Part shown: positions 23,103 to 31,734 of the stretch, piece by piece | Position numbering within the stretch: position 1 is the first letter of the stretch | Layout of the letters: the number at the start of each line of letters is the position of its first letter | Source: Planctomycetales bacterium | Lineage (GTDB): Bacteria > Planctomycetota > Planctomycetia > Isosphaerales > Isosphaeraceae | Assembly (NCBI GenBank): GCA_027452145.1 | Contig: DAIDHB010000166.1 | Coordinates: 1-32,993, forward strand | Direction: 5' to 3' | Length of the DNA: 32,993 bases | Made by a program: the position numbers and the translations under genes | Notes under the pieces: model-generated | What the model was told of the DNA's origin: nothing | Seen by the model: the letters and a program-made list of their open reading frames with translations, nothing else | Databases searched by the model: none

Positions 23103-26100
23103 TCAACGGGCGGTTCCCGCGGCCGCGGCCGCGGCCGCGGCCTTGGCCTTCTGCCGGGCGATCAGGGCTCGGATCGTGGGATTCTCCCGGAGGTTCTTGA
23201 ATTCGACGTCGACCTCCAGAGGCCGGAGGTTGGCGAAACCGAGAGAAATCGCCTTATCCAGAGCCGCGAGGGCCCGGGCCCGGCAGAGTCGGCGGGCATC
23301 CTCGGCCGCCTGCGTGAGGGGCCGGCCTCCCCGCGCCCGATCGATCACGGTGGCGCAATCGGCGCAGGCGGCCGCCTGGGACAGCAGGTCGTCGACGCGC
23401 TTCGCGTCGAGCGCGCAAAGTCGACGAACGGTGGCCAGGAGGTCGGCGGATACCCCGTCTCGCCTGCCGAGCTGGGCCACGCGGACGGCCAGGAGCGAGG
23501 CGGCCTGGTCGGAGCTGAACTGGTCGGCGACCTGGGGTTCCGCGAGCACGCGCTGCGCGGCCTGGCAGTAGCGCAGGAGCGACTCGACGCTGGGCAGGAC
23601 CTCGGTCTTGATCCCTCGCTGATCGTCGAGATTGCCGGCACGATCCAGCCGCGTGAGGCGATCGCGCGAGGCGCGGAGGATCGCCTCGGCCTCCGCGAAC
23701 CGTTCGTGGTAGATCAACTGGTAGCCGAGGTTCTTCTCCACCTGCGCGAGCCGGAGCTGTGGCGCCCGATTGTCGCGATCGGAGGCCTCGACCTCGAGAA
23801 ACAGCCGGCGCGCCTCCTCCAGGCACGCGAGGGACGCAGGGAATTCGCCGGCGGCGAAGAGGTGGATCGCGTGGTTATTGAGCGCCACGTGGAGCGAGTC
23901 GCGCACCTTCTCGTCGGTCGGGTCGGCGGCGAGGAGCACCCGGCAGATCTCCTCGCAGCGGGCCATCCGGGCCAGGGCGTTCGGCAGATCGCCCTGGCTG
24001 GCGTCGATCCGCGAGAGCGACAGGAAGCTATTGGCCAGGAGGAACTGCGCCCCCCTGTCGCCGGGGCGGTCGGCGGCCCAGGCCTCGACCATCCCGTGGT
24101 GTTTCTTCGCATGGGACCGCGCCTGGCGCTGGTCGTTTTTCCACAGGTACGCCGCGGCGATCCGGTCGACCAGTTTCATCTCCACCGGCCGGGACTCCTC
24201 GAAGGCCGGGTCCTGAGGGGCGACCTCCGCGACGAGCGCGACGCCGCGCGAGAACTGGGCGAGCGCCTCGTCCGGGCGGTCGGAGTTGAGCGTCCGGATC
24301 CCCAGCATCAGCAGCGCCTTGGCCTCGAGGGTGCGGGTCGCCGCGGGTGCGGCCCCGGAGCCGATCAGCCGATCGCAGAGGCCGATCGTCTCCTCGAGTT
24401 GTGCCCGGCACTCGGCGACGCGGCCGAGCTGGTCGAAGACCGTCGCCAGCTTGAGGTGGGCCTCGGCGCGGCTGAGGTCCGGGGCCGACGAGGCGGTGCT
24501 CCTGGCCAGCTCGCTCAACCCCTTGATCGCCTCGTCGAGCAGGGCGCGCTGGAGCGGGCGGGTCGCGGGTGCCTTGCCCAGCTTATCCTGGACCTCGTAC
24601 ACCAGGGTGTTGAGCGCTTTGAGGGCCAGGTCACGCTGCTCGACCGCGGATCGCGCGCTGGCGGCGGCCCGGAGCTCGGCCGAGCGGGCGCTGCTCACGG
24701 CGTCGCCCAGGTCGAGGTTGGAGCGGCGGAGCCGGGCGTTGTAGTACAGGCCGCCTCCGATCAGGAGCGAGGCCGCGCCGAAGCCGAGCAGCGCGAGCGC
24801 GGCGACCGCGGGCCGGCGCCTCGCCCACTTCGCGGCGCGTTCCCCGGCGGAGGCCCGGCGCGCCAGGATGGGCACGCCGTCGAGGTGGCGGCGCAGGTCC
24901 TCGGCCAGCTCGCGAGCCGAGGCGTAGCGGCGAGTCGGCGCCTTGTCCATGCACTTCAGGGCGATGGTCTCCAGGTCGCGCGGGAGGCCCGGAACGAGGC
25001 GGGAAGGAGACACCGGGTCATTTCGCTTGACCAGCTCGAGTGTCTCCAGGGTCGTCGCGGCCCGGAACGGAGGACGGCCGGTGAGGAGCTCGTAAAGCAG
25101 GGCTCCTAGCGCGTAGATGTCGGTGGCCGGGCCCGCCCCGCGCGCGTCGCCGGCGGCCTGCTCGGGGGCCATGTAGCTGGGGGTGCCGAGGACGAGGTGG
25201 GTGCGCGTGAGGCTGTCCTCGGAATCGAGGATCTTGGCCAGTCCGAAGTCGGCCACGCTGGCCTGGCCGTCGCGATCCAGCAGGATGTTGGCGGGCTTCA
25301 GGTCGCGGTGGACGATCCCCCGGCGGTGGGCCTCGGCGACGGCCAGCGCCAGCCGCTCGGCCAGGCGGGCCGCGTCGCCGGCCGGCCAGGGCGTGCCGTC
25401 GATGGCCCGGTCCAGGCTGCCACCCGGCATGTACTCCAGCTCGAGGAACGGCAGGTCGTCGGCTTCGCCGATGTGGTAGACCTGCACGATCCCGGGGTGC
25501 CGCAGCCGGGCGACGGCCTCGGCCTCGACCCGGAACCGGGCCGCGGCGGCCCGGCCGGCGTGCGAGCCGGCCAGGATCATCTTGAGCGCGCAGCGACGGT
25601 TGAGCGCGACCTTGCGGGCGAGGTAGACGACTCCCATTCCGCCCCGGCCCAGCTCGCCGAGGATCTCGTAGCCGGCGGCTTGCAGCGACTGGAGCGCGGC
25701 CGCGCTCAGCTCGGCCCGGGCCAGCGAAGCTTCGGGCTCGTCGCTCCCCCCGGCCGTGCGCCTCGGATTCCACCGGCGGCCCTCGTCGCCCCGGCGCAGC
25801 GAGGCGCGGACCGATGTCGCGCCGGGGCGGTTGCGGGCGTCGAACAGGCTCTCGATCAGCTCGCTATGCCGCGGGAAGCGGCCGACGTAGTCGGCGGCGA
25901 CCGCCTGTTCGCCGGCCTCGCGGCGGAACTCCAACTCGATGATGAGTAGCTCGCGGAGGAGCGCCTCGCGCGCGGGCTCCGCCACGTCCGCCGCGGACCA
26001 GAAGGACGACAGCTCGGGCCGATCGCCGGCGCGCCAGGCGGCCTCGAAACGGTCGCAGGCCATGTCGACCTGCTTCCATTCCTCGGCGGGCAGCGAGCGA

Positions 26101-26126
26101 GCGAATGCCGACACGGGTGGCGTCAA
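23103..26126 (-). CDS. transmembrane Ser/Thr protein kinase with C-terminal helical repeats
   Basis: This 1007-residue protein is a Hanks-type kinase. The kinase domain spans about 154-420: GRGGMGVV (160-167), the ATP-site Lys182 in ALKMI, catalytic HRDLKPAN (273-280), DFG (293-295) and GTPSYMAPEQ (314-323). A transmembrane helix (about 438-462, AVAALALLGFGAASLLIGGG) follows. The remaining ~540 residues are helical and TPR-like (for example LAQFSRGVALV, LARMARCEEICRVLLAADP). The last residues are an Ala run encoded by repeated GCGGCC. The start is a TTG overlapping the sigma-factor stop (TTGA); a GTG four codons later is an alternative. It is encoded directly after the ECF sigma factor, so it probably controls or is controlled by it. 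Confidence 0.9.
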   Translation of the reverse strand: MTPPVSAFARSLPAEEWKQVDMACDRFEAAWRAGDRPELSSFWSAADVAEPAREALLRELLIIELEFRREAGEQAVAADYVGRFPRHSELIESLFDARNRPGATSVRASLRRGDEGRRWNPRRTAGGSDEPEASLARAELSAAALQSLQAAGYEILGELGRGGMGVVYLARKVALNRRCALKMILAGSHAGRAAAARFRVEAEAVARLRHPGIVQVYHIGEADDLPFLELEYMPGGSLDRAIDGTPWPAGDAARLAERLALAVAEAHRRGIVHRDLKPANILLDRDGQASVADFGLAKILDSEDSLTRTHLVLGTPSYMAPEQAAGDARGAGPATDIYALGALLYELLTGRPPFRAATTLETLELVKRNDPVSPSRLVPGLPRDLETIALKCMDKAPTRRYASARELAEDLRRHLDGVPILARRASAGERAAKWARRRPAVAALALLGFGAASLLIGGGLYYNARLRRSNLDLGDAVSSARSAELRAAASARSAVEQRDLALKALNTLVYEVQDKLGKAPATRPLQRALLDEAIKGLSELARSTASSAPDLSRAEAHLKLATVFDQLGRVAECRAQLEETIGLCDRLIGSGAAPAATRTLEAKALLMLGIRTLNSDRPDEALAQFSRGVALVAEVAPQDPAFEESRPVEMKLVDRIAAAYLWKNDQRQARSHAKKHHGMVEAWAADRPGDRGAQFLLANSFLSLSRIDASQGDLPNALARMARCEEICRVLLAADPTDEKVRDSLHVALNNHAIHLFAAGEFPASLACLEEARRLFLEVEASDRDNRAPQLRLAQVEKNLGYQLIYHERFAEAEAILRASRDRLTRLDRAGNLDDQRGIKTEVLPSVESLLRYCQAAQRVLAEPQVADQFSSDQAASLLAVRVAQLGRRDGVSADLLATVRRLCALDAKRVDDLLSQAAACADCATVIDRARGGRPLTQAAEDARRLCRARALAALDKAISLGFANLRPLEVDVEFKNLRENPTIRALIARQKAKAAAAAAAAGTAR

Positions 26127-26728
26127 GCGGCGATCTCCTCTTGCCAGGTCTTGCGGATCAGTTTCAGCTTTCGCTCAACGGTCCGCGGCGACGTCCCCAG
26201 CTCGGTGGCGATCTCCTCGTTGCTGTGGCCCTCGAGCTTCCGCACGGCGATCCGGCGGAGGGCGTCGTCGCCTAGCCGTGCCAGCAGCCGTTCATAGGAC
26301 TCGGCGAACTGGGCGGCGGCCTCGGGGGTCGGCTCGCGGCCGAGGATCCCCGCCAGGCCGGCGCCGCCCTCGCCCGGCTGGCCCAGGACGGATTCGCCGC
26401 GCACCCGGCCCCCGCCCCGCTTCTGCCGATTCTGGTGCCGGACCGACTCGATCGCCTTGCGCACTGCGATGGTCGAGAGCAGCCGCCAGAGGTCGTCCCG
26501 GCCCCCGAGCCTCGGGAAATCGCCGCGTTCGGCGCGCTCGCAGAAGCTGCGGAAGGCGCTCAGGGCGACGTCTTCCTCGTCGTAGTCGCGGCGGGCCCGC
26601 CCGCCGAGCCGCGTGCCCGCCAGCCGGACCAGGGCCTCGAAATAGCGGTCCCAGAGCCGACCGATGTCGGCATCGTCGCCGTCAAGCAGGCCCTCAATCC
26701 ACCGCGTCACCGAATCGCCGTCGGACAT
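26123..26728 (-). CDS. ECF-family RNA polymerase sigma factor (planctomycete PF07638-like)
   Basis: This 201-residue sigma factor carries region 2 in its N-terminal half (LWDRYFEALVRLAGTRL, DEEDVALSAFRSFCERAERG, LWRLLSTIAVRKAIESVRHQ) and region 4 at the C terminus (DALRRIAVRKLEGHSNEEIA, TELGTSPRTVERKLKLIRK) with a clear helix-turn-helix. The loop between them is Gly/Arg-rich. The layout and the DEEDVALSAF pattern match the planctomycete ECF family (PF07638, from memory). Its stop overlaps the kinase TTG start by four bases, so translation is coupled. ECF factors next to Ser/Thr kinases are common in planctomycetes; kinase-dependent activation is inference. No anti-sigma factor is present. Confidence 0.9.
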   Translation of the reverse strand: MSDGDSVTRWIEGLLDGDDADIGRLWDRYFEALVRLAGTRLGGRARRDYDEEDVALSAFRSFCERAERGDFPRLGGRDDLWRLLSTIAVRKAIESVRHQNRQKRGGGRVRGESVLGQPGEGGAGLAGILGREPTPEAAAQFAESYERLLARLGDDALRRIAVRKLEGHSNEEIATELGTSPRTVERKLKLIRKTWQEEIAA

Positions 26729-27010
26729 CGGAGCCGCCCCGGAGCACCCTGAAATCGATAATCTCCACAGATCTTATCCGGACTGTCGTGCCCGTGCCAC
26801 GCCGGAGCGGCCGGATGGTCGGGGCGGGATGGATCGCGGACTCCGGATGGATGGCGCGCGGCGTCCCGGCACGCTCCTCCGAGGAATGCTCCGCCCGCGT
26901 GGCGGGCGGTCGCGGCCGTCGGCAATGTATCCGGCAGATTGAGCGAGTCGATCCGGACCGACCGGCGTCGCCGCTTCCGATCTCACCCAGACCAGATGAG
27001 GAACATCGCC

Positions 27011-30000
27011 ATGTGGCCCCCTTCGCGGAACAAACGCCCGACCGATCGTAGACTCTCCGGCCGTTGCCGTCGCCGCCCGATCATCGAGGCGCTCGAAACA
27101 CGGCAGATGCTCTCGACCTTCACCGTAACCAGCGCGAGCGACTCGGGTACGGGCACTCTTCGCCAGGCGATCATTGAATCCGACAACACCCCAGGATCGA
27201 ACACCATCAACTTCAACGTCCCCGGCCAGGGCCCGATCACGATCGCCCTGGGCTCGGCGCTGCCGGCGATCACCAATCCCGTCGTCATCGACGCGACGAC
27301 CCAGCCGGGCACCCCCGGCCTGCCCGGGATTGAGCTGAATGGATCGGGGGCCGGCGCCGGGACGACCGGGCTGGACCTGGAGCCGGGCGCCTCCGGCACC
27401 TCGAGCACCCCAACCGCGATCAAGGGTCTGGAGCTCAACGGTTTCAGCGGTAGCGGCCTGGTCCTGAATGGTGCGTCGTACGTCAACGTCAGCCTCGACG
27501 ACGTGGGAGTCGCGTGGCAAGGGACGGCATCGGGATTCATCAACTACACGGCCCGGGGCAACGGCGGCGACGGGGTGGTCCTGACCAACCAGGCCGCGCA
27601 CGATACCCTGAGTCGCTGCATCGTGGCGAACAACGGAGGCAACGGCGTCACACTGGGCGCAGGCGCCAATCAGGACAGCGTGGCGAACTCCGCGCTCACC
27701 GCCAACCGGGCCAACGGCGTTCTGATCACCGACGCGGGGACGTCGTCGAACGTGCTCAGCGGCGACGAGATCGGCGATGGTCCCGCCGCGTACCAGTCGT
27801 TCAACGGCGGCGACGGGGTGCTCGTGCAGAATAGTGCGTCGTCCAACATCGTCGGCGGTTCGACGGCCGGCTCGGGCAACGTGATCTCGGGCAACGCCGT
27901 GTGCGGCGTCTACATCAAGGATGCGGGGACGACTGGCAACCTCGTGGCCGGCAACCTGATCGGCACCAACGACGCGGGTACCGCGTCGGATCCCAACAGC
28001 ATCAACGGCGTGGACATCGTCGGTGGGGCGTCGTTCAACACGGTCGGCGGGACCACCCCCGGCGCCCGAAACATCATCTCGGGCAACAGGTATAGCGGCG
28101 TCGCCATCGCGTTCGGCGGGACGGCCGACAACGTCGTCGAGGGGAACTTCATCGGGACCGACGCGACGGGCGCTGGGGTCCTGCCCAACGGGGCCGACGG
28201 CGTGGACATCATCGGCGGGGCGAGCTTCAACACGGTCGGCGGAGCGTCCGCAACCGCCCGGAACGTGATCTCGGGCAACGCGGGCAACGGCGTCGTCATC
28301 AGCGATGCGAACAGCGACAGCAACGTCGTCGCTTCCGACGACATCGGGACCAACGCCTCCGGCACCGCGGCCCTCGGCAATGGCGGCGACGGGGCGCTCG
28401 TGGAGAACGCCGCGTCGAATAACATCATCGGCGGGGCGACCGCCGGCTCGGGAGACGTCATCTCCGGCAACGGCGTCTGCGGCGTCTACATCAGGGACCC
28501 CGGCACCACCGGCAACGTCGTCGCGGGCGACGTGATCGGGACGAATGCCGCGGGCACCGCCGCCGTGGCCAACGGGATCAACGGCGTGGACATCGTCGGC
28601 GGGGCGTCGTTCAACACCGTCGGCGGGACGACTCCCGGCGCCCGCGATGTCATCTCGGGCAATACCTATAACGGCGTCGTCCTCGCGTTCGCCGGCACGG
28701 CGGACAACCTGGTCGAGGGGGACTTCATCGGCACCGCCGCCTCGGGCACCGCCGCCCTGCCGAATGGGGCCGACGGCGTGGACATCGTCGGCGGGGCCGC
28801 CTCCAACACCATCGGCGGCGCATCCTCGGTCTCGCGCAACGTCATCTCGGGAAACAAGGGCAACGGCGTCGTCGTGAGCGACTCGGGCTCGACGAACAAC
28901 GTCATTGAGGCCGATTATCTGGGGGTCGATGCCACCGGCACCGTCGCGCTGGCCAACGGCAACAACGGGGTCATCATCCAGAGCGGGGCGTCCGCCGACG
29001 TCGTCGGCGGGACCCTCCCGGGCATGGGCAACGTCGTCTCGGGGAATGCCGCGAGCGGAATCGAGCTGCTGAGCACGACCGGCAACTCGATCCTCGGCAA
29101 TCGGGTCGGGACGAACGCCGCCGGCACGGCCGCCTTGGCCAATGGTTTCGCCGGCGTGCTGGTGGGGGCTAGCGGCAACACCGTGGGCGGGACAGCCCTC
29201 GGATCGGGCAACGTCATCTCCGGCAACGGGCAATGCGGAATCTATCTCTCCGGAATGCACGACGTGATCGCGGGCAACCGGATCGGGACCAACGCCGCCG
29301 GTACCGCCGCGGTGCCCAATCAAGGATTCGGCCTCTGGGTCGCGGGCGCATCCGACACCGTGGGCGGGACCGCGGCCGGCTCGGGCAACGTCATCTCCGG
29401 GAACGGCACGGCGGGCGTGCTCCTCCTCGGCACGGGCGCCAACCTCGACCTCGTGGAGGGCAACTTGATCGGGACCAACGCCGGGGGTACGGCCGCGCTG
29501 CCCAACGGCGACGGCGTGGAGATCGAGTCGGGCGCCGACCTGAATACGATCGGCGGGACCATCTCGGGTGCCCGCAACGTCATCTCGGGCAACACCCATG
29601 ACGGCGTCTTCATCTCCGGGTACCTCATGGAGGGCAACGTGGTGGATGGGAATCTCATCGGGACGGATCCGACGGGTCGCTCGGCGATCCCCAACGGCGC
29701 AAACGGCGTGCAGATCTCTGGCGGGGTGATCGACGACACGATCGGCGGCACCTCATCGGCTGCCCGCAACGTGATCTCGGGCAACGCGGGCGCCGGCGTG
29801 CTGGTCAGCGACGTGGGTACCAGCAACGACACCATCCAGTCCAACCTGGTCGGTACCGACGTCACGGGCGAGAGCCCTCTGCCCAACGCGAACGGCGTGG
29901 TCCTGGCGAACGGCGCGAGCAGCAACATCGTGACGAACAACGTCCTCTCGGCCAACCTCAACGTCGGCCTCCTGTTCACGGACCCCGCCACGACGAACAA

Positions 30001-30448
30001 CCTCTCCGTGACCGACAACCTCATCGGCCTGGATGTCACGGGCACCCGGGTCGTCGCGCAGCCCGGTCAGGCGTATAGCAACCACGTGGGCGTCGGATTC
30101 GAGAACGGCGCCCACGGCAACTTGCTCGAGTACGACGTGATCTCGGGCAATGACGTCGGAGCCCAGTTCACCACGGGCGCGACCTCGAACCAGCTCGAGG
30201 CATGCGACATCGGGACGGATGCGGGCGGGACCCTCGATCTCGGCAACATCTCCAACGGAGTCGAATTCCTCCAGACCACCGGGAATTTCCTGAGCTTCGA
30301 CTTGATCTACTTCAATGGAGGCTACGGGGTCTACGGCTCGGATTTCACCGCCGGCTACAACAATTTCGGCAGCTCGGTTTTCCAGGTCGTGATCAACGGG
30401 GTGACCTACGGAAACCGGAACGGAATCTTCTCCTTCGTGGGCCTGTGA
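27011..30448 (+). CDS. large exported beta-helix repeat protein
   Basis: This 1145-residue protein is predicted to be exported and to form a long right-handed beta-helix. The start at 27011 follows GAGGAA by about eight bases; upstream in-frame ATGs exist at 26939 and 26996. Residues 1-36 are basic and contain LETRQMLS, the planctomycete export motif. The next segment TVTSASDSGTGTLRQAIIES resembles the CSLREA-type start of such proteins. Then about twelve units of roughly 65-75 residues repeat, each containing IGTN/D-x-x-GT, NG-x-(D/N)GV-x-I, GAS-x-NT(V/I)GG, RNVISGN and NGV-x-I. No catalytic residues are visible. Adhesion or polysaccharide binding is a reasonable guess. The long antisense frame on the minus strand is a by-product of the repeats. 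Confidence 0.88.
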   Translation: MWPPSRNKRPTDRRLSGRCRRRPIIEALETRQMLSTFTVTSASDSGTGTLRQAIIESDNTPGSNTINFNVPGQGPITIALGSALPAITNPVVIDATTQPGTPGLPGIELNGSGAGAGTTGLDLEPGASGTSSTPTAIKGLELNGFSGSGLVLNGASYVNVSLDDVGVAWQGTASGFINYTARGNGGDGVVLTNQAAHDTLSRCIVANNGGNGVTLGAGANQDSVANSALTANRANGVLITDAGTSSNVLSGDEIGDGPAAYQSFNGGDGVLVQNSASSNIVGGSTAGSGNVISGNAVCGVYIKDAGTTGNLVAGNLIGTNDAGTASDPNSINGVDIVGGASFNTVGGTTPGARNIISGNRYSGVAIAFGGTADNVVEGNFIGTDATGAGVLPNGADGVDIIGGASFNTVGGASATARNVISGNAGNGVVISDANSDSNVVASDDIGTNASGTAALGNGGDGALVENAASNNIIGGATAGSGDVISGNGVCGVYIRDPGTTGNVVAGDVIGTNAAGTAAVANGINGVDIVGGASFNTVGGTTPGARDVISGNTYNGVVLAFAGTADNLVEGDFIGTAASGTAALPNGADGVDIVGGAASNTIGGASSVSRNVISGNKGNGVVVSDSGSTNNVIEADYLGVDATGTVALANGNNGVIIQSGASADVVGGTLPGMGNVVSGNAASGIELLSTTGNSILGNRVGTNAAGTAALANGFAGVLVGASGNTVGGTALGSGNVISGNGQCGIYLSGMHDVIAGNRIGTNAAGTAAVPNQGFGLWVAGASDTVGGTAAGSGNVISGNGTAGVLLLGTGANLDLVEGNLIGTNAGGTAALPNGDGVEIESGADLNTIGGTISGARNVISGNTHDGVFISGYLMEGNVVDGNLIGTDPTGRSAIPNGANGVQISGGVIDDTIGGTSSAARNVISGNAGAGVLVSDVGTSNDTIQSNLVGTDVTGESPLPNANGVVLANGASSNIVTNNVLSANLNVGLLFTDPATTNNLSVTDNLIGLDVTGTRVVAQPGQAYSNHVGVGFENGAHGNLLEYDVISGNDVGAQFTTGATSNQLEACDIGTDAGGTLDLGNISNGVEFLQTTGNFLSFDLIYFNGGYGVYGSDFTAGYNNFGSSVFQVVINGVTYGNRNGIFSFVGL

Positions 30449-30521
30449 GCCGCCAGGCCTCCTGCATACCGAAGAAGTGCCCGCCAGGGCGCGGGCGACC
30501 ATTCGGCGGCCTTACAAGTGT

Positions 30522-30553
30522 CCGATCGCGCGAGCCTGCCTCGCCGCGATCGG
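30522..30553 (+). terminator. strong hairpin downstream of the beta-helix gene
   Basis: CCGATCGCG (30522-30530) pairs perfectly with CGCGATCGG (30545-30553); inside, CGAG (30531-30534) pairs with CTCG (30540-30543) around a five-base CCTGC loop, with one bulged base. It sits 74 bases after the stop codon. There is no T-run, so it may end transcription by another route or only stabilise the transcript end. Confidence 0.45.
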
Positions 30554-30878
30554 GCACTCGCGTCTTCCCCGGCTCCAGATTCCGGCCATCGGATGAGAAG
30601 AACCTGCCATGTATGCTGATAAGCCGTCCCGGAAGGAGGGCCGCCGGATTCGCTGGTCGGCTCTCAGCCCGATGGTTGACTCCCGGGTCAGGCTGAGAGC
30701 CTGACCGGCTTTCCTATCGCCGTCATAAACCCCTCCTGCGAAGGTTCCTGGTGGGCGTGGTAGAGGACGTGGGCCGGGGCCAAAACCCTTCCTGCCCGCC
30801 CGGTGCTCGCCACAATCCCACCAACGCATGCGTCCACTCATGTTGCGAAGTTGCCCAGGATTCCGGATCAGGTGGCCA

Positions 30879-30906
30879 TTGACGGGAGGAATTCGCCAAA
30901 TAGAAT
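30879..30906 (+). promoter_or_regulatory. sigma-70-type promoter of the TetR-efflux operon
   Basis: TTGACG (30879-30884) and TAGAAT (30901-30906) are separated by 16 bases, both close to consensus. Transcription would start near 30913, inside the adjacent palindrome. Confidence 0.6.
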
Positions 30907-30908
30907 GT

Positions 30909-30926
30909 GGACTGACCGGTCAGTCC
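30909..30926. promoter_or_regulatory. palindromic TetR-type operator
   Basis: GGACTGACCGGTCAGTCC is an 18-bp perfect palindrome immediately after the -10 element and 20 bases before the TetR start codon. GACTGAC-x-x-GTCAGTC-like palindromes are typical AcrR/TetR sites. Binding here would cover the transcription start and repress the regulator together with the efflux gene. Confidence 0.75.
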
Positions 30927-30945
30927 GAACTGCGAAGAGGGCTCG

Positions 30946-31734
30946 ATGGAAAGCAGCGGAGAGAAACGCGGGCGGTGTTGCTCTGAAGAAGCGAACCTGG
31001 CGCGTCGCGAGGAGATCCTGGAGACGGCGACGGCCCTGTTCGCCGAACAGGGGTTCTCGGATGCAGTCACGCAGGCGCTGGCGGAGCGGCTCGGGGTGGG
31101 CAAGGGGACGATTTACCGCCATTTCCCGAGCAAGCGGGCGTTGTTTCTCGCCGCGACGGATCGCGTGATGCGGAAGCTCCAGGAGAACGTTACGCGGAAT
31201 GTCGAGGGGATCGCGGACGGGCTGGACCGGCTCGAGCGGGGGGTGGCGACGTTCCTCCAGTTCTTCGCCGATCATCCGAGCTTCGTGGAGCTGCTGATCC
31301 AGGAGCGGGCGCACTTCAAGGATCGGAAGCGGCCGACCTATTTCGAGCACCGCGAGGTGAACATCCAGCGGTGGAAGCAGCTCTACCGGGACATGATGGC
31401 GGCCGGTCGGATGCGGGAGATGCCCGTCGAGCGGATCACCAACGTGATCAGCAACGTGCTCTACGGGATCATGGTGACCAACTTCTTCAATGGCCAGCCG
31501 GCGCCGGCCGAGGTGCAGGCGAGGGAGATCCTCGAGGTCATCTTCGCGGGCGTTCTGAGCGATGAAGAGCGCGAGCGGTATCTGGCCCGGCGGACCACAG
31601 CGCTACAGGACGATCACACCACGGGGAGCGGGCCTTTCGGAGGCGCGAGCGATCATGAGGCGAATGGGGTGGATGCTACCGTCGTTGGCATTGCTAGCTC
31701 TGGCGGCGGCGTCGACGGGCTGTCAGCAGGCTAA
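30946..31734 (+). CDS. TetR/AcrR-family transcriptional repressor
   Basis: This 262-residue protein is a TetR-family regulator. The ATG at 30946 follows GAAGAGG by five bases. The helix-turn-helix lies at about residues 22-67 (REEILETATALFAEQGF, VTQALAERLGVGKGTIYRHF, PSKRALFLAATD), with the typical GTIYRHF recognition segment. The C-terminal domain (FLQFFADHPSFVELLIQERA, ITNVISNVLYGIMVTNFFNG) is the ligand-binding dimerisation region. It lies downstream of a palindromic operator and upstream of an RND adaptor, so it probably represses its own operon until an efflux substrate binds. The last ~40 residues overlap the next gene by 80 bases and look unfolded, so the C terminus may have been lengthened by a late stop-codon change. 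Confidence 0.9.
   Translation: MESSGEKRGRCCSEEANLARREEILETATALFAEQGFSDAVTQALAERLGVGKGTIYRHFPSKRALFLAATDRVMRKLQENVTRNVEGIADGLDRLERGVATFLQFFADHPSFVELLIQERAHFKDRKRPTYFEHREVNIQRWKQLYRDMMAAGRMREMPVERITNVISNVLYGIMVTNFFNGQPAPAEVQAREILEVIFAGVLSDEERERYLARRTTALQDDHTTGSGPFGGASDHEANGVDATVVGIASSGGGVDGLSAG

Larger units (their letters stand above)
30449..30945. other. intergenic region with hairpin, promoter and operator
   Basis: This spacer separates the beta-helix gene and the TetR gene. It holds a strong hairpin at 30522-30553 near its left end and the promoter-operator of the TetR operon at its right end. The middle part shows no gene-like frame. Confidence 0.6.

Noticed and set aside
26774..29599. 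941-residue minus-strand open frame
   Set aside because: It is antisense to the beta-helix gene; its repeated Val-Asp-Ala-Arg composition mirrors the sense-strand repeats and has no start signal.
27011..30448. Regularly spaced repeats that could suggest CRISPR
   Set aside because: The periodicity is that of protein repeats inside one open reading frame; there are no unique spacers between short identical repeats.
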